Of a stretch of DNA of 41,489 nt, positions 1 to 11,006 are shown piece after piece. The notes below the pieces were generated by a model that saw nothing but the letters and a program-made list of their open reading frames with translations, made no database searches and had not been told where the DNA came from. The translations under genes and the position numbers were made by a program. This DNA is from Staphylococcus equorum (GTDB lineage: Bacteria > Bacillota > Bacilli > Staphylococcales > Staphylococcaceae): positions 1-41,489 of the forward strand of contig NZ_LNNB01000036.1 of assembly GCF_001747895.1 (NCBI RefSeq), given 5' to 3'. How positions within the stretch are numbered: position 1 is the stretch's first letter; every line of letters begins with the position of its first letter.

Positions 1-50
1 CATACCCCAGGCAAGCATGCACTTTCAAAATCGGAAGATTTTAACATAGA

Positions 51-94
51 AAAGCAGCAATCCATTAGAAACTAATGGATTGCTGCTTTAATTT
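51..94. terminator. Intrinsic terminator downstream of ltaA
   Basis: An 18-bp perfect stem (51-68 pairs with 72-89, three-base loop) lies about 60 bp past the ltaA stop. A-rich and T-rich edges on both sides suit it to work in both directions, so it would also stop a gene entering from the left of the window. Bases 1-50 show no other recognisable feature. Confidence 0.85.
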
Positions 95-153
95 GAGAAT
101 AGGATATTTATGTCCAAGCTCCTTATTTTGTGGCTCTAATCTCATTGAAAATA

Positions 154-1356
154 TTATGAGTTTAGATGATATTTTCTTTTTTTAATAAAATATAAACCAT
201 AGAATATAGCTAAGAATAAGAATAATAATGCTGAGAAATAAAATGTATTATTTACAGAAGCTGTGAATTGAGTGATTAAACCACCGACAAGTGGACCAAT
301 CATTGAACCAAAACCTTGTACGCTGTTAAATACACCCCAAGTTTCTTCTTGCTCATCTATATGTATATGGCTTGCCATAAATGTGTTCCATGCAGGTAGT
401 AATATACCATACATCAGACCAATAAAGATTGCCAATATCCATACAAGTGTAATATCTGTAATCAGTGATAAAGCAAATATCATTATCGTATATAGTAGAA
501 AACCACCAAAAATGACGCTGTACATAAATAATGTGCCATGTCTATCAATGATTTTTGATAAGAAGAGCATCGAGATCGCACAACCAATACCCCCAAAGAC
601 AAGCGCCATAGTATATTCTACAGTAGATACTCCGACAACTTTCGTTGCATATGTAGGTAGGATAGGTACTAATGCCGTGATTGAAGCACCTTGTAACAAA
701 ATACCTGGGAATAAAATTAAATGACGTTTTGAAACATCTACGATTTGGCCTAATTGTTGCTTGACTGGTCGCGTATTATAATTCGTCAGTCTTATCTTCA
801 CGAAGTAATACAAAATCCAAGCAATAAGTACAACCAATGACATCATAAACGCAAATTTCGTCGGGTGGAACTTGAAGATAAGGTTCATGCCAACCATGCC
901 GACAAGTAAACCGAGGAGCCATGAAAAATAAACATAACCCATTTGTTTGCCACGATTTTTTTCATCAACACTTGCAAGCATAATAACCCAAATAGGACTA
1001 ACTGCTATACCAAGTAGTACTGCACTGATAATTAGAACAATCGGAGAAGTCGGGAACCAAATGACTAAGAATAAGCTACCGAATGCAAGTAGAAAACCTA
1101 ATGTGAGTACGAGTTTTGTGCCTAATCGTTTAAGTAAAAAACCAATCACGAAGTTGGTTGTTGCATCAGCTATAAAATGAGCAGAAATAGCGATAGATGT
1201 GACACCTACCGCAATTGAGGTTGCTGTTGGAAGTAATGCTAAGTAACTTAATATATACATACCTCGGGCAAATTCCATTAAGAACAAAATTACTAACAAG
1301 ATTATAAAGTTTTTATTTGAATGATAATTATCTTTATTTAACGAAGAGCTTTGCAT
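154..1356 (-). CDS. ltaA: Glycolipid flippase/permease LtaA (MFS fold)
   Basis: A 400-residue major-facilitator-type membrane protein with about 12 hydrophobic segments. It closely resembles staphylococcal LtaA as I remember it, including the stretches [23 protein letters not shown] and EETWGVFNS. LtaA moves the diglucosyl-diacylglycerol anchor of lipoteichoic acid to the outer leaflet of the membrane. I chose the ATG at 1356, which gives the family N-terminus MQSSSL and follows a GGAAAGG site; an in-frame ATG at 1386 would add ten residues. The start lies inside the end of ugtP (23-bp overlap), so the two genes are probably translationally coupled. A strong terminator follows. Function is inferred from family resemblance and the ugtP neighbour. 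Confidence 0.92.
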   Translation of the reverse strand: MQSSSLNKDNYHSNKNFIILLVILFLMEFARGMYILSYLALLPTATSIAVGVTSIAISAHFIADATTNFVIGFLLKRLGTKLVLTLGFLLAFGSLFLVIWFPTSPIVLIISAVLLGIAVSPIWVIMLASVDEKNRGKQMGYVYFSWLLGLLVGMVGMNLIFKFHPTKFAFMMSLVVLIAWILYYFVKIRLTNYNTRPVKQQLGQIVDVSKRHLILFPGILLQGASITALVPILPTYATKVVGVSTVEYTMALVFGGIGCAISMLFLSKIIDRHGTLFMYSVIFGGFLLYTIMIFALSLITDITLVWILAIFIGLMYGILLPAWNTFMASHIHIDEQEETWGVFNSVQGFGSMIGPLVGGLITQFTASVNNTFYFSALLFLFLAIFYGLYFIKKRKYHLNS

Positions 1357-2509
1357 ATAAAGGAACCTTTCCGTAAACTTCTTCATAGCGAGATGAATGA
1401 TCTAGTAAATTTAACAAGTCATTACACAACTTGTAAGTTGAATATGGAATTCGAGATTCATTCATAGACTGAGTCATTTCTGCTATTTTTGATGGTGTAT
1501 TTGTTAATGTTGCAACTTGCTGTATTGCTTCTTCAGGTGTGTCAGCAATCAAACCAAATCCTTTTTCTTCAAAGTAATTTGCATTCTCTAATTCTTGACC
1601 TGGAGCAGGATTCAAGAAAATCATTGGAGTCTGACGTGTCAAGGCTTCGGATATTGTGATGCCCCCTGGTTTAGTAATCATTAATTGGCTTGAAGCCATC
1701 CATTCATTCATATGCTTAGTGTAACCTACGATGAGTACGTTGTCGTAATTTTTAAATTGCGCAGATAACGTACGTTTCAATTCTTTATTTTTGCCACAAA
1801 TCATTACGACTTGAGAGTGTGGACTTCGATTTAATATTTCTTGTATCATTTGATCAAAGCCTTTTGATACACCGAAGGCACCTGCAGACATAAGTATCGT
1901 TGGTTTGTCAGGGTTTAAGTGATTTTGACGAAGCCATGAAGTTTTATCAATATCCTCTTCAAATTTATCTGCAATAGGGATTCCAGTAACTTTTAAATGC
2001 GATTTAGGAATACCTATGCTAGCAAACTCCTCTTTTAAATCTTCAGTAGCTAGATAATATCTTTGAGAATGGGGAGTTATCCAATTCTTTTGCATTCTAT
2101 AATCTGTCATTACAGTTGCAATTGGAATGTTCATGTCAAATTGTTCTGTCAGAACAGACATTACTGGTGTCGGGAAAGTAAGCAAGATTAAATCAGGCTT
2201 TTCCTTTAACAGTAAATTTATTAATTTATTAAGTCCATAGTATTTATAGAAACATTTGTCTAATTGGTCGGGACGACTATAGTAAAATGCTTTGTACATA
2301 TTTCTGAAATATTTAAAACTGTTAATGTACCACTTTTTACATATAGAAGTCAGTATTGGGTGAGCTTCTAAAAACAAATCATGTTCAATAACTGTTAAAT
2401 TGTCTAGATTCATTTCGTTAAACTGGTTCACTACACTTTGAGTAACCTGTAAATGACCATTACCAAAGGATCCAGTAAGGATTAGTATTTTTTTGTTTTG
2501 AGTAACCAT
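1334..2509 (-). CDS. ugtP: Processive diacylglycerol beta-glucosyltransferase UgtP (YpfP)
   Basis: A 391-residue GT28/MurG-like glycosyltransferase. The N-terminus has [10 protein letters not shown] (about residues 13-22), typical of the MGDG-synthase-type acceptor domain. The C-terminal half has [11 protein letters not shown], the nucleotide-sugar binding signature. It adds two glucoses from UDP-glucose to diacylglycerol on the inner face of the membrane, making the lipoteichoic-acid anchor that LtaA then flips. It is first in the ugtP-ltaA operon, with a GGAGGG site before the ATG, and its 3' end overlaps ltaA. The length is normal for the family. Confidence 0.93.
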   Translation of the reverse strand: MVTQNKKILILTGSFGNGHLQVTQSVVNQFNEMNLDNLTVIEHDLFLEAHPILTSICKKWYINSFKYFRNMYKAFYYSRPDQLDKCFYKYYGLNKLINLLLKEKPDLILLTFPTPVMSVLTEQFDMNIPIATVMTDYRMQKNWITPHSQRYYLATEDLKEEFASIGIPKSHLKVTGIPIADKFEEDIDKTSWLRQNHLNPDKPTILMSAGAFGVSKGFDQMIQEILNRSPHSQVVMICGKNKELKRTLSAQFKNYDNVLIVGYTKHMNEWMASSQLMITKPGGITISEALTRQTPMIFLNPAPGQELENANYFEEKGFGLIADTPEEAIQQVATLTNTPSKIAEMTQSMNESRIPYSTYKLCNDLLNLLDHSSRYEEVYGKVPLYAKLFVK

Positions 2510-2935
2510 TTAAGCCACCCTCCAATAGTATAAATTTAGCTCATGCTAAGTTTAACGCATTTTCTTGACATGCGAAAGAAAAAACATAATTACAAAAGAT
2601 TATATCATTTTACATACTGATATGAAATGATTCATACTGAATTCAGAAATGTGTATGCAGAAAATTAAGTCATTGTATATTAATACATTACCACGCTTAA
2701 TATAATGTATGCTTGAAAAGCAAAAATTAAGCGAATATATAAAAAATATTAACAAACGGGTTACATAAAATTAACAAAGTAATTTAAAGCTAATTTAAAC
2801 TCAAAAAATCATGTAATTTTCATATTATAAAAACACACATATAATAGGAAGAAATTATTAAAATCTAGATATTAGATTCTATAAAATCAAAGAAAAATGT
2901 GTATAATAGAAGTATTGGAAATAAAGGAGCGATAA
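2510..2935. promoter_or_regulatory. Divergent ugtP / murE intergenic region
   Basis: A 426-bp, very AT-rich gap between divergently transcribed genes. On the plus strand a TATAAT at 2902-2907 is a plausible -10 box for murE, followed by an AAAGGAG ribosome site at 2923-2929. The -35 region is poor. I see no riboswitch, RNA gene or small ORF with a convincing ribosome site. The ugtP promoter should lie in the left half, but I cannot place it with confidence. Confidence 0.5.
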
Positions 2936-4423
2936 ATGTTGGATGCAAATTTGTTATTTGAAAAAATTAGAGTAAAACAGGTTGTCGGTACGTTAGAGAG
3001 AGATGTAACAGATATCACAACTGATTCTCGTACTGCACAACAAGGCAGCGTTTTTGTAGCATCAAAAGGTTATACCGTTGATAGTCACAAATTCTGTCAA
3101 GACGTAGTAAACCAAGGCTGCGAAATCGTCGTTGTAAGTCAAGTGCAAGAATTAGACGGTAACGTGACACAAATCATAGTACCTGATACTTTACGCGCAG
3201 CAAGTCTATTAGCAAATCAGTTATTTAATTATCCAAGCAAACAACTTGTAACTTATGGTGTCACGGGAACAAATGGCAAGACATCAATCGCTACAATGAT
3301 ACACCATATCTATAGAAAATTAGGTAAAGGCAGTGCTTACTTAGGCACAAATGGTTTTCAGATTAATGAAGATAAATCAAAAGGCTCTAATACTACACCA
3401 GAAACTGTAGCTTTAACTAAAAAAATCAATGAAGCTGTTGAAAAGAAAGCAGAGGCTATGACTTTAGAAGTTTCAAGCCATGGTTTGTCATTGGGGCGCT
3501 TAAGTGGCGTTAACTTCGATGTGGCAATTTTTTCAAATTTAACACAAGATCATTTGGATTTTCACGGTACAATGGAAGCATATGGCCATGCAAAATCACT
3601 ATTATTTAGTCAACTTGGCCAAGATTTGTCTCAAGAAAAATTTGTTGTGTTAAATCAAGATGATGAATTTTCTGAATATCTTGCATCAGTATCACCATTT
3701 GAAGCGTTTACTTACGGCATTAACAATAAAGCACAATTTATGGCTGAAGATATAAATGAATCATTACAAGGTGTGACTTTTAATTTCGTAACGCCAGAGG
3801 GTGATTTTTATGTGAAATCACCTTATGTTGGACGCTTTAATGTTTCTAATATTATGGCCGCAATGATTGCTGTTTGGAGTAAGGGTGTTAAGTTAAGTGA
3901 AATTGTAAAAGCAGTTGAAAGCTTAGAACCAGTGGAAGGCAGACTTGAAGTATTAGACCCAGCGCTGCCAATTGATTTGATTATTGATTATGCACATACA
4001 GCAGATGGTATGGATAAATTAATCGATGCGGTTCAGCCCTTTACTTCACAAAAATTAATTTTCTTATGTGGTTTGGCAGGAGAAAGAGATATGGGCAAAG
4101 CGCCTGAAATGGGACGCATTGCATGCCGTGCAGATTATGTGATTTTCACACCAGATAATCCAGCTAACGATGATCCTAAAGTGTTAACACAAGCACTGGC
4201 ACAAGGTGCGACACATCATAATTACATCGAATTTGAGGATCGTGCAGAAGGAATACGCCATGCGATTGATATAGCCGAGCCTGGAGATACCGTAGTGTTA
4301 GCTTCGAAAGGTAGGGAACCGTATCAAATTATGCCTGGCCATGTAAAAGTACCTCATAGAGATGATTTAATTGGTTTAGAAGCGGCATATAAAAAATTTG
4401 GTGGTGGGCCCGTTGAAGATTAG
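2936..4423 (+). CDS. murE: UDP-MurNAc-L-Ala-D-Glu:L-lysine ligase MurE
   Basis: A 495-residue Mur ligase that adds the third stem-peptide residue to the peptidoglycan precursor in the cytoplasm. Visible features are the ATP loop [10 protein letters not shown] (about residues 106-115), the central-domain motif [27 protein letters not shown], and a C-terminal domain with DYAHTADGM. The amino-acid-selecting motif is DNPANDD rather than the DNPR of diaminopimelate-adding enzymes, which points to lysine as in S. aureus. GGAG at 2926-2929 is six bases before the ATG; a TTG one codon later would give the S. aureus-like start MDA. Its 3' end overlaps the next small gene. Confidence 0.95.
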   Translation: MLDANLLFEKIRVKQVVGTLERDVTDITTDSRTAQQGSVFVASKGYTVDSHKFCQDVVNQGCEIVVVSQVQELDGNVTQIIVPDTLRAASLLANQLFNYPSKQLVTYGVTGTNGKTSIATMIHHIYRKLGKGSAYLGTNGFQINEDKSKGSNTTPETVALTKKINEAVEKKAEAMTLEVSSHGLSLGRLSGVNFDVAIFSNLTQDHLDFHGTMEAYGHAKSLLFSQLGQDLSQEKFVVLNQDDEFSEYLASVSPFEAFTYGINNKAQFMAEDINESLQGVTFNFVTPEGDFYVKSPYVGRFNVSNIMAAMIAVWSKGVKLSEIVKAVESLEPVEGRLEVLDPALPIDLIIDYAHTADGMDKLIDAVQPFTSQKLIFLCGLAGERDMGKAPEMGRIACRADYVIFTPDNPANDDPKVLTQALAQGATHHNYIEFEDRAEGIRHAIDIAEPGDTVVLASKGREPYQIMPGHVKVPHRDDLIGLEAAYKKFGGGPVED

Positions 4424-4652
4424 CAATATAAATTGTAATGATGTGCATTCAAATTTATATATTTATGAAGATACGAAAGCGGAAATTTATTTAATTGCGC
4501 TCCCAGAATTAAATTGGTCATTAGAAATAGATACAACATTAAATGAAGATGATATCAATGATGAACTTGTGATACACTTGTTTACGTTACTTGATGAGTC
4601 TACAGCAACTAAGATTGGTACAGACATTGTCAGATTGATACTTGAGGATTAA
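4410..4652 (+). CDS. Small YueH-like protein
   Basis: An acidic cytoplasmic protein of about 80 residues with no membrane segment or signal peptide. The reading frame opens within the last codons of murE. A TTG at 4410, behind the GGTGGTGGG stretch, gives [13 protein letters not shown] codons at 4398 and 4401 are alternatives, so the start is uncertain. It sits between murE and prfC with only 12 bp before prfC, so the three genes are probably co-transcribed. The size, the ELNWSLEI core and the setting recall YueH of Bacillus, a family of unknown role. I make that link from memory only. Confidence 0.7.
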   Translation, partial: PLKISNINCNDVHSNLYIYEDTKAEIYLIALPELNWSLEIDTTLNEDDINDELVIHLFTLLDESTATKIGTDIVRLILED

Positions 4653-4664
4653 AGGAGATTAAAA

Positions 4665-6227
4665 ATGAGTATAAAGGAAGAAGTAGAATCTAGAAAAACC
4701 TTTGCAATTATTTCTCATCCTGATGCTGGTAAAACCACATTAACTGAAAAGTTATTATTATTTGGTGGTGCGATTAGAGAAGCAGGAACTGTTAAAGGTA
4801 AAAAAAGTGGGAAGTTTGCAACAAGTGACTGGATGAAAGTTGAGCAAGAACGTGGTATTTCAGTTACAAGTTCAGTGATGCAGTTTGATTATGATCACTA
4901 TAAAATCAACATTTTAGATACACCAGGACACGAAGATTTTTCAGAAGACACATATAGAACACTTTTAGCAGTAGATAGTGCTGTTATGGTAATTGACTGT
5001 GCAAAAGGAATTGAGCCACAAACACTAAAACTTTTCAAAGTTTGTAAAATGAGAGGTATTCCAATCTTTACCTTTATTAATAAACTTGACCGTGTTGGTA
5101 AAGAACCTTTTGAATTATTAGATGAAATTGAATCTACTTTAGAAATTGAAACATATCCAATGAATTGGCCGATAGGAATGGGACAAAATTTCTTTGGTAT
5201 TATTGATCGCGACTCACATACAATTGAACCTTTTAGAGATGAAGAAAATACACTGCACTTAAATGATGATTTTGAATTAGAAGAAGATCACAAGATGAAA
5301 AATGATAGCGCGTTTTCTCAAGCTATTGAGGAATTGATGCTAGTAGAAGAAGCGGGAGAAGACTTTGATAATGAAGCATTATTAAATGGTGAATTAACGC
5401 CCGTATTTTTCGGTTCGGCATTAGCTAATTTTGGAGTTCAAAACTTCTTAAACGCTTATGTGGATCATGCACCAATGCCGCATAGTCGTCAAACAAAAGA
5501 GGAAGTTGAAGTAAAACCTTATGATTTAGATTTTTCAGGATTTATTTTCAAAATCCAAGCGAACATGGACCCTAAACATAGAGACCGTATTGCCTTTATG
5601 CGTGTAGTGAGTGGTGCATTTGAACGTGGCATGGATGTTACATTACAACGTACGAAGAAAAAACAAAAAATCACACGTTCAACATCATTTATGGCTGATG
5701 ATAAAGAAACAGTAAACCATGCGGTAGCTGGAGATATCATTGGTTTGTATGATACTGGTAATTACCAAATTGGTGACACGTTAGTCGGTGGTAATCAAAA
5801 ATTTAGTTTCCAAGAACTGCCACAATTTACACCAGAACTATTTATGAAAGTTTCAGCTAAAAACGTTATGAAACAAAAGCACTTCCATAAAGGTATTGAA
5901 CAATTAGTTCAAGAAGGTGCGATTCAATATTATAAAGCACTACACACAAACCAAATTCTTATTGGAGCAGTAGGGCAGTTACAATTTGAAGTGTTCGAAC
6001 ATCGCTTGAAAAATGAATACAACGTCGATGTTGTCATGGAGGCAGTCGGTCCGAAAATTGCACGTTGGATTGAAAATGAAGAAGAAGTTAAAGATAAGAT
6101 GAGCACATCGCGTTCAATTTTAGTTAAAGATATTTATGAAAATTATGTATTTTTATTTGATAATGAATTTGCAACAAGATGGTTTGAAGAGAAGTTTCCA
6201 GAAATTAAATTATATGGTTTGTTATAA
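4665..6227 (+). CDS. prfC: Peptide chain release factor 3
   Basis: A 520-residue translational GTPase that recycles release factors RF1/RF2 from the ribosome after termination. The G1 loop is [13 protein letters not shown] (about residues 17-29), G2 is [10 protein letters not shown]3 is [14 protein letters not shown] and G4 is NKLD, followed by domain II and an EF-G-like domain III with [12 protein letters not shown]. The SHPDAGKTT form is characteristic of RF3 rather than EF-G. The ribosome site AAAGGAG precedes the ATG, and the length is standard. It is the last gene of the murE group; the riboswitch leader starts within about 55 bp of the stop. Confidence 0.95.
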   Translation: MSIKEEVESRKTFAIISHPDAGKTTLTEKLLLFGGAIREAGTVKGKKSGKFATSDWMKVEQERGISVTSSVMQFDYDHYKINILDTPGHEDFSEDTYRTLLAVDSAVMVIDCAKGIEPQTLKLFKVCKMRGIPIFTFINKLDRVGKEPFELLDEIESTLEIETYPMNWPIGMGQNFFGIIDRDSHTIEPFRDEENTLHLNDDFELEEDHKMKNDSAFSQAIEELMLVEEAGEDFDNEALLNGELTPVFFGSALANFGVQNFLNAYVDHAPMPHSRQTKEEVEVKPYDLDFSGFIFKIQANMDPKHRDRIAFMRVVSGAFERGMDVTLQRTKKKQKITRSTSFMADDKETVNHAVAGDIIGLYDTGNYQIGDTLVGGNQKFSFQELPQFTPELFMKVSAKNVMKQKHFHKGIEQLVQEGAIQYYKALHTNQILIGAVGQLQFEVFEHRLKNEYNVDVVMEAVGPKIARWIENEEEVKDKMSTSRSILVKDIYENYVFLFDNEFATRWFEEKFPEIKLYGLL

Positions 6228-6277
6228 AACTATAATTTGTGTATAATAACGATATTAATAGAATACCTATGACTTTG

Positions 6278-6453
6278 TAGTCAGAGGGGAGTAACTCAAC
6301 TGTTATTAAAAAGATATATGAAGCATGCATTTATATGCTTAAGGAAAACACTTTATATATCTTTTTAACATAGTCATTTTATCGTCATTACGAAGCTTAA
6401 TTGCTTCCGGTGAAATGGGCAGATACAAACTGTCGAGTGAGACCTTTGCTAAT
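6278..6453 (+). promoter_or_regulatory. yybP-ykoY manganese riboswitch (aptamer)
   Basis: The leader of the TerC gene contains the family hallmarks: GGGGAGTA at the 5' side (6286-6293) and GAGACCTTTGCT at the 3' side (6439-6450). The AGAGG at 6283-6287 can pair with CCTTT at 6443-6447 to close helix P1. This motif is known to bind Mn(II) and to sit upstream of Mn exporters and TerC-like proteins, which is exactly the context here. One arm is enlarged by a 14-bp perfect stem (6306-6319 with 6355-6368) capped by a second hairpin (6321-6340). Boundaries are approximate to a few bases. Confidence 0.85.
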
Positions 6454-6550
6454 AGTGAATAACGCGATCGATTTGTTCTTTAGTGTAAAAAACTAAGTGA
6501 ACTAAATTAAATAGCGGCAATACACTAACTTAGCTTAGGTCTCTATTTTT
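6439..6550 (+). terminator. Riboswitch expression platform (conditional terminator)
   Basis: The 3' strand of the aptamer, GAGACCTTTGCTAA at 6439-6452, is complementary at 12 of 14 positions to TTAGCTTAGGTCTC at 6530-6543. The pairing extends through TAGTG (6453-6457) with CACTA (6523-6527), and TATTTTTATG follows directly. When P1 of the aptamer forms, this terminator-like stem cannot, so metal binding should allow readthrough into the TerC gene. A competing hairpin, TAGTGTA (6481-6487) with TACACTA (6521-6527), also exists. The T-run is modest. Confidence 0.65.
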
Positions 6551-6579
6551 ATGTTTAAAAAATTAAGGAGTTGTCCTAT

Positions 6580-7383
6580 ATGGATCCAAGTATGATTTTA
6601 CCTTATTTATGGGTGCTCGTTGTTCTAGTATTTTTAGAAGGACTATTGGCTGCAGATAATGCCGTAGTTATGGCAGTTATGGTTAAACATTTACCGCCTG
6701 AGCAACGTAAAAAAGCTTTGTTTTATGGTTTGTTAGGTGCATTAGTATTCCGTTTTATTTCTTTATTCTTAATCAGTATTATCGCAAATCTTTGGTGGAT
6801 ACAAGCACTTGGTGCGCTATACCTACTATACATGTCCATTAGCAATTTAATATCCTTCTTTAAAAATAAAGACAAGGAGGAACAAGAAGCTGGAGATGAT
6901 CACCACTTTGATGAAGATGGTGGAGAGATTCACGCAAGTCCTAAAGCGTTTTGGGGCACTGTATTAAAAGTTGAATTCGCAGATATCGCATTTGCTATTG
7001 ATTCAATGCTTGCAGCTCTAGCAATTGCAGTGACATTACCTGCTGTTGGCATCCACTTCGGCGGCATGGACTTAGGTCAGTTTGCTGTTATGTTCCTAGG
7101 TGGTATGTTGGGCGTTGTAATTATGCGTTTCGCTGCAACATGGTTTGTAAATTTATTAAACAAATACCCAGGTTTAGAAGGCGCTGCTTTTGCTATTGTT
7201 GGTTGGGTAGGAATTAAATTGGTGGTTATGGTGCTCGCACATGAAAAAATCGCTGTTTTACCTGAAGACTTCCCACATAGTACGTTATGGCAATCTATTT
7301 TCTGGACTGTCATGATATTATTAGTAGTTATTGGTTGGTTAACTTCATTAAGAAATAATAAGAAAAAAGAAAAACAAAAGTAA
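6580..7383 (+). CDS. TerC-family integral membrane protein, probable Mn(II) exporter
   Basis: A 267-residue membrane protein of the TerC family with about seven hydrophobic segments. The two conserved acidic motifs are present: FLEGLLAADNAVVMAVMVKHLP near the N-terminus and EFADIAFAIDSMLAALA in the middle, each placing Asp residues within the membrane. A cytoplasmic acidic and His-containing loop (EEQEAGDDHHFDEDGGE) separates the halves. The ATG at 6580 sits ten bases after AAGGAG; an upstream TTG at 6571 is too close to that site. The manganese riboswitch in its leader supports a role in Mn(II) efflux, perhaps supplying metal to exported enzymes. A terminator follows at 7394. Confidence 0.9.
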   Translation: MDPSMILPYLWVLVVLVFLEGLLAADNAVVMAVMVKHLPPEQRKKALFYGLLGALVFRFISLFLISIIANLWWIQALGALYLLYMSISNLISFFKNKDKEEQEAGDDHHFDEDGGEIHASPKAFWGTVLKVEFADIAFAIDSMLAALAIAVTLPAVGIHFGGMDLGQFAVMFLGGMLGVVIMRFAATWFVNLLNKYPGLEGAAFAIVGWVGIKLVVMVLAHEKIAVLPEDFPHSTLWQSIFWTVMILLVVIGWLTSLRNNKKKEKQK

Positions 7384-7393
7384 ATATTAATGT

Positions 7394-7430
7394 AACTGGA
7401 AAAGCTCATAGAGTTTTTCCAGTTTTTTTA
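7394..7430 (+). terminator. Intrinsic terminator after the TerC gene
   Basis: AACTGGAAAA at 7394-7403 pairs with TTTTTCCAGTT at 7414-7424 and is followed by a run of T. It separates the riboswitch-controlled gene from the HtrA-like gene. The 240 bp between here and 7668 show no further gene. Confidence 0.85.
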
Positions 7431-7667
7431 TGGAACAATATGTGGAGACAATAAGGTATTATCTTGGAATTTTAATAGTGTCGTTTACTAAAATTGAGCA
7501 AGGATATGTCAAAATATTTGATAATATCATTTAAAGTTAGAAATTTAGTAAGAAAGTGATTATAATCAGAATGTATCTATTTTTATAAAACAAAATAAAG
7601 AAGAATTATCTATTATGTTATGTCATAATAGAGTGTGAAGATTTATGTAAGATTAGGGGGAATTAAG

Positions 7668-9458
7668 GTGACTCAAAATAAAAAACACGTCATTCCTAAA
7701 GAAAAATATGGACGTAAACGACGTGAGTTTTTTCATAATGAAGAACGTGAACAACGTGTACATTTAGAGCATGAGGCCAGAGAACAGCGTGAAGAAAAAG
7801 CGCAAAAATTAGCCAAAAATAATGAGGAGCGTGTGAAAGAAAATTTAAGAAAAGCACGTATCGAAAAGCTAACACAAGAAGAGATACAGCAACAACAGGC
7901 ATTGATGGCTAAACAAAGTGGTTCTAAAGAAGATATAGATACATCAAGTGATAAACAGACATCAGATATCGAACAGTCTTCAAGCTACACACAGAAGCAA
8001 AATGCTAATTATCATTCTCAAAGTAAGTCTGAGCAAGATACGGATTATCGTCGAGACAATAAAGAAAATGATACTGTGGTTACTGACCAAAGCACACTAT
8101 CAAACAATCAGTCGTCAACAATTGATGAAGAAGATAATTTTTATTCAGAAGAAGCACAACAATCGAGAGTTGAAGCATACGTTGAAGATGAAGATGCAGA
8201 TCCAGATGCAAAAGAACAGGAAAAAGAGCAAACAACAGAACGTAATAAGCATGCAACTGAACAACAAGAACCAAGTCACGCCAATCAAAATGGACAATTA
8301 AGTGGCGTTGATAAAATTAAATATTTCTTTAAGGAGCATTGGCCGAAAGTACTTATTGTTATTGCAGTTATAGTATTATTAACTTTGATGAACGCAATAT
8401 TTACTAATGTTGATCAAAACGGTAATGATAAGGATAGTATTTTCCAAAGTAATAATGGTAAAGAAAAGTCATATACAGCAACGATGAAGAGCGCAAATAG
8501 TGCTACAAAATCAGTAGTAACGGTTGAGAATGATACAAGCAACAAAGGTTCTTCTGCAGAGAAAGAGACACAAGAAGCAGGTAAAGAAAATGAGCTAGGA
8601 TCAGGTGTCGTCTACAAAAAAGTAGGCGACTCTATTTTTATCATGACAAATGCGCATGTAGTAGGAGACAAGAAAGAACAGAAGATTACATATGGCAATG
8701 GAGACTACTCAATAGGAAAAGTCATTGGCACAGACAAATACTCTGATATTGCAGTAGTTAAAGCCAAAGTTAAGTCTGGGAGCGACGTTAAACCAATCAA
8801 AATGGGTGATTCAAGTACTTTAGTATTAGGGGAACCTATTATCGTTGTAGGGAATCCATTAGGTGTTGATTTTAAAGGTAGCGTTTCAGAAGGTATCGTC
8901 TCAGGTCTTAACCGTCATATACCTGTAGATATTGATAAAGATGAACAATATGATGTATTAATGGATGCATTTCAAATCGATGCGCCGGTAAACCCTGGTA
9001 ACTCAGGTGGCGGCGTGATTAATAGAGATGGTAAATTAATAGGTATTGCATCATTGAAGATCGATATGGATAATGTAGAAGGTATTGCATTTGCAATTCC
9101 AGTAAATCAAGCTGAATCAATAGCAAAAGAACTTGAAGCTAAAGGTGAAGTCAAATATCCTAATACAGGTATTCGTATCATGAATGTTGCCGATATCGAT
9201 GATGAAACCCGTCAATCAATACAACTACCTGAAGATGTGAAATCAGGCGTATTAATTGGTGATGTTAAAGAAAACTCAACAGGTGAAAAATCTGGGTTGC
9301 AAAAAAATGATGTCATAGTAGAATTAGATGGTAAAGAATTAGAAGATAATCTAAGATATAGACAAATTATTTTTAATCATAAAGATGATTTGGATACATT
9401 ACCAGCTAAAATATACAGAGACGGTAAGCTTAAGGATATCAAGATTAAATTGAAGTAG
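7668..9458 (+). CDS. HtrA-like membrane-anchored serine protease with PDZ domain
   Basis: A 596-residue protein starting at GTG 7668, seven bases after AGGGGG. The first 220 or so residues are cytoplasmic, highly charged and rich in Gln/Glu/Lys, probably coiled or disordered. One membrane segment follows ([18 protein letters not shown], about nt 8347-8405), then an extracellular trypsin-like domain and a C-terminal PDZ domain. The catalytic triad is visible: His in TNAHVVGD, Asp in YSDIAVVK and Ser in NPGNSGGG. Such DegP/HtrA proteins remove or refold damaged secreted proteins. The long cytoplasmic extension is usual for staphylococcal HtrA-like proteins. The cation channel gene follows after 18 bp and may be co-transcribed. 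Confidence 0.93.
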   Translation: MTQNKKHVIPKEKYGRKRREFFHNEEREQRVHLEHEAREQREEKAQKLAKNNEERVKENLRKARIEKLTQEEIQQQQALMAKQSGSKEDIDTSSDKQTSDIEQSSSYTQKQNANYHSQSKSEQDTDYRRDNKENDTVVTDQSTLSNNQSSTIDEEDNFYSEEAQQSRVEAYVEDEDADPDAKEQEKEQTTERNKHATEQQEPSHANQNGQLSGVDKIKYFFKEHWPKVLIVIAVIVLLTLMNAIFTNVDQNGNDKDSIFQSNNGKEKSYTATMKSANSATKSVVTVENDTSNKGSSAEKETQEAGKENELGSGVVYKKVGDSIFIMTNAHVVGDKKEQKITYGNGDYSIGKVIGTDKYSDIAVVKAKVKSGSDVKPIKMGDSSTLVLGEPIIVVGNPLGVDFKGSVSEGIVSGLNRHIPVDIDKDEQYDVLMDAFQIDAPVNPGNSGGGVINRDGKLIGIASLKIDMDNVEGIAFAIPVNQAESIAKELEAKGEVKYPNTGIRIMNVADIDDETRQSIQLPEDVKSGVLIGDVKENSTGEKSGLQKNDVIVELDGKELEDNLRYRQIIFNHKDDLDTLPAKIYRDGKLKDIKIKLK

Positions 9459-9476
9459 CGTTGAGGTGAATAAACG

Positions 9477-10835
9477 TTGTCCATTTTCAATCAATTGTTA
9501 AAAAAATCAAGCCCTCAACAAGGGATAGTGATGTATTATATTGTTGCAATTGTCGTAGCATTTTTATTGCTTAATTTACCATTTGTTCATAAATCTGGGG
9601 TTAATGTTGACCCGATTGATTCCTTGTTTGTAGCAGTTTCAGGCGTGAGTGTGACTGGTTTATCACCTGTTAATATCGTCGAGACGTATACTACATTTGG
9701 ACAAATCATAATTATGATTATTCTAAATATCGGTGGTATTGGTGTCATGGCCATAGGTACGATGCTATGGGTGTTTTTAGGAAAACATATTGGTATGCGT
9801 GAACGTCAGCTTATTATGCTTGATAATAATAAAGATACTATGAGTGGTACAGTTAAACTGATTCTAGATATTGTGCGTACAATTTTAATTATAGAACTTG
9901 TTGGTGCCTCGTTATTAGCATTTTATTTTTATAGAGATAATCCAGATTTGCAATATGCAATTATGCAGGGCATGTTTGTAGCAGTATCTGCAACGACAAA
10001 TGGCGGTTTAGACATTACAGGACAATCGTTAATACCTTATGCCAATGACTATTTTGTTCAAACTATAGTTATGTTTTTAATCATTTTAGGATCTATAGGC
10101 TTTCCAGTATTAATTGAAGTTAAAGCATATATTAAAAATAGAATTCCTAATTTTAGATTTTCATTATTTGCAAAAATTACAACAATGACTTACTTAGTAT
10201 TGTTTGTATTTGGCGCTATAATTATTTTATTATTTGAACATAATCATGCTTTTCAAAATATGACATGGCATAAATCGTTATTTTATGCACTGTTCCAATC
10301 TGCAACAACGAGAAGTGCCGGTTTACAAACTATTGATGTAAGTGATTTTGGAGAAGGTACGAATGTAATTATGAGTATCTTAATGTTTATTGGTTCTTCT
10401 CCAAGTTCAGTAGGCGGTGGTATCAGAACGACTACTTTCGCAATCTTAATTTTATTCTTATTGAACTTTAGCAATAATAATGAAAAAACTTCGATTAAAG
10501 CATTTAATCGTGAAATTCATACGACAGATGTACAACGCTCATTTGCTGTTTTTACAATGGCAGGAATGCTTACATTTGCAGGTACGATTACGATACTTGT
10601 AGTTGAAAATGGCAAACTATCATTTCTACAAGCATTTTTCGAGGTGATGTCAGCGTTTGGAACATGTGGACTATCGTTAGGCGTTACTGATGATATAAGC
10701 GGGATGAGTAAGGTCGTATTGATGATACTGATGTTTATTGGTCGTGTAGGGCTTATCAGTTTCATTATTATGATTGGTGGCCGTAGAGAGCCAGACAAAT
10801 ACCATTATCCGAAAGAACGCATTCAAATTGGCTAA
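9477..10835 (+). CDS. Ktr/Trk-type potassium (or sodium) channel-transporter subunit
   Basis: A 452-residue membrane protein with four pore-loop repeats. The selectivity-loop segments are SGVSVTGLS, ATTNGGLD, SATTRSAGLQT and SAFGTCGLSLG, each carrying the conserved Gly of the Trk/Ktr/HKT superfamily. These proteins pair with a cytoplasmic RCK subunit (KtrA or KtrC), which is not encoded nearby. It starts at TTG 9477 behind GAGGTG and lies 18 bp after the HtrA-like gene. Staphylococci carry two such subunits, KtrB and KtrD, and I cannot tell which this is. A terminator follows at 10877. Confidence 0.9.
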   Translation: MSIFNQLLKKSSPQQGIVMYYIVAIVVAFLLLNLPFVHKSGVNVDPIDSLFVAVSGVSVTGLSPVNIVETYTTFGQIIIMIILNIGGIGVMAIGTMLWVFLGKHIGMRERQLIMLDNNKDTMSGTVKLILDIVRTILIIELVGASLLAFYFYRDNPDLQYAIMQGMFVAVSATTNGGLDITGQSLIPYANDYFVQTIVMFLIILGSIGFPVLIEVKAYIKNRIPNFRFSLFAKITTMTYLVLFVFGAIIILLFEHNHAFQNMTWHKSLFYALFQSATTRSAGLQTIDVSDFGEGTNVIMSILMFIGSSPSSVGGGIRTTTFAILILFLLNFSNNNEKTSIKAFNREIHTTDVQRSFAVFTMAGMLTFAGTITILVVENGKLSFLQAFFEVMSAFGTCGLSLGVTDDISGMSKVVLMILMFIGRVGLISFIIMIGGRREPDKYHYPKERIQIG

Positions 10836-10876
10836 AACCCCATTTTGATAATTATATGATGATTAAATATAAAGTT

Positions 10877-10916
10877 AACCCCTTCTTGTAACGATAGTGC
10901 AAGAGAGGGGTTTTTA
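10877..10916 (+). terminator. Intrinsic terminator after the Ktr-like gene
   Basis: AACCCCTTCTTG (10877-10888) pairs with CAAGAGAGGGGTT (10900-10912), with one bulged base, followed by a T-run. It ends the htrA-ktr transcription unit. Confidence 0.85.
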
Positions 10917-11006
10917 ATTATTAAAATTCTTAGAATGTAATATTTCCTTTTGCTATCATGGGTATTTAGAAACATGTTAAACTTAGGTAAATGAGGGGAG
11001 AGGCAT

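Noticed and set aside
7948..8301. 117-residue ORF in another frame of the HtrA-like gene
   Set aside because: Low-complexity overlap with the charged N-terminal part of the protease; no start signals.
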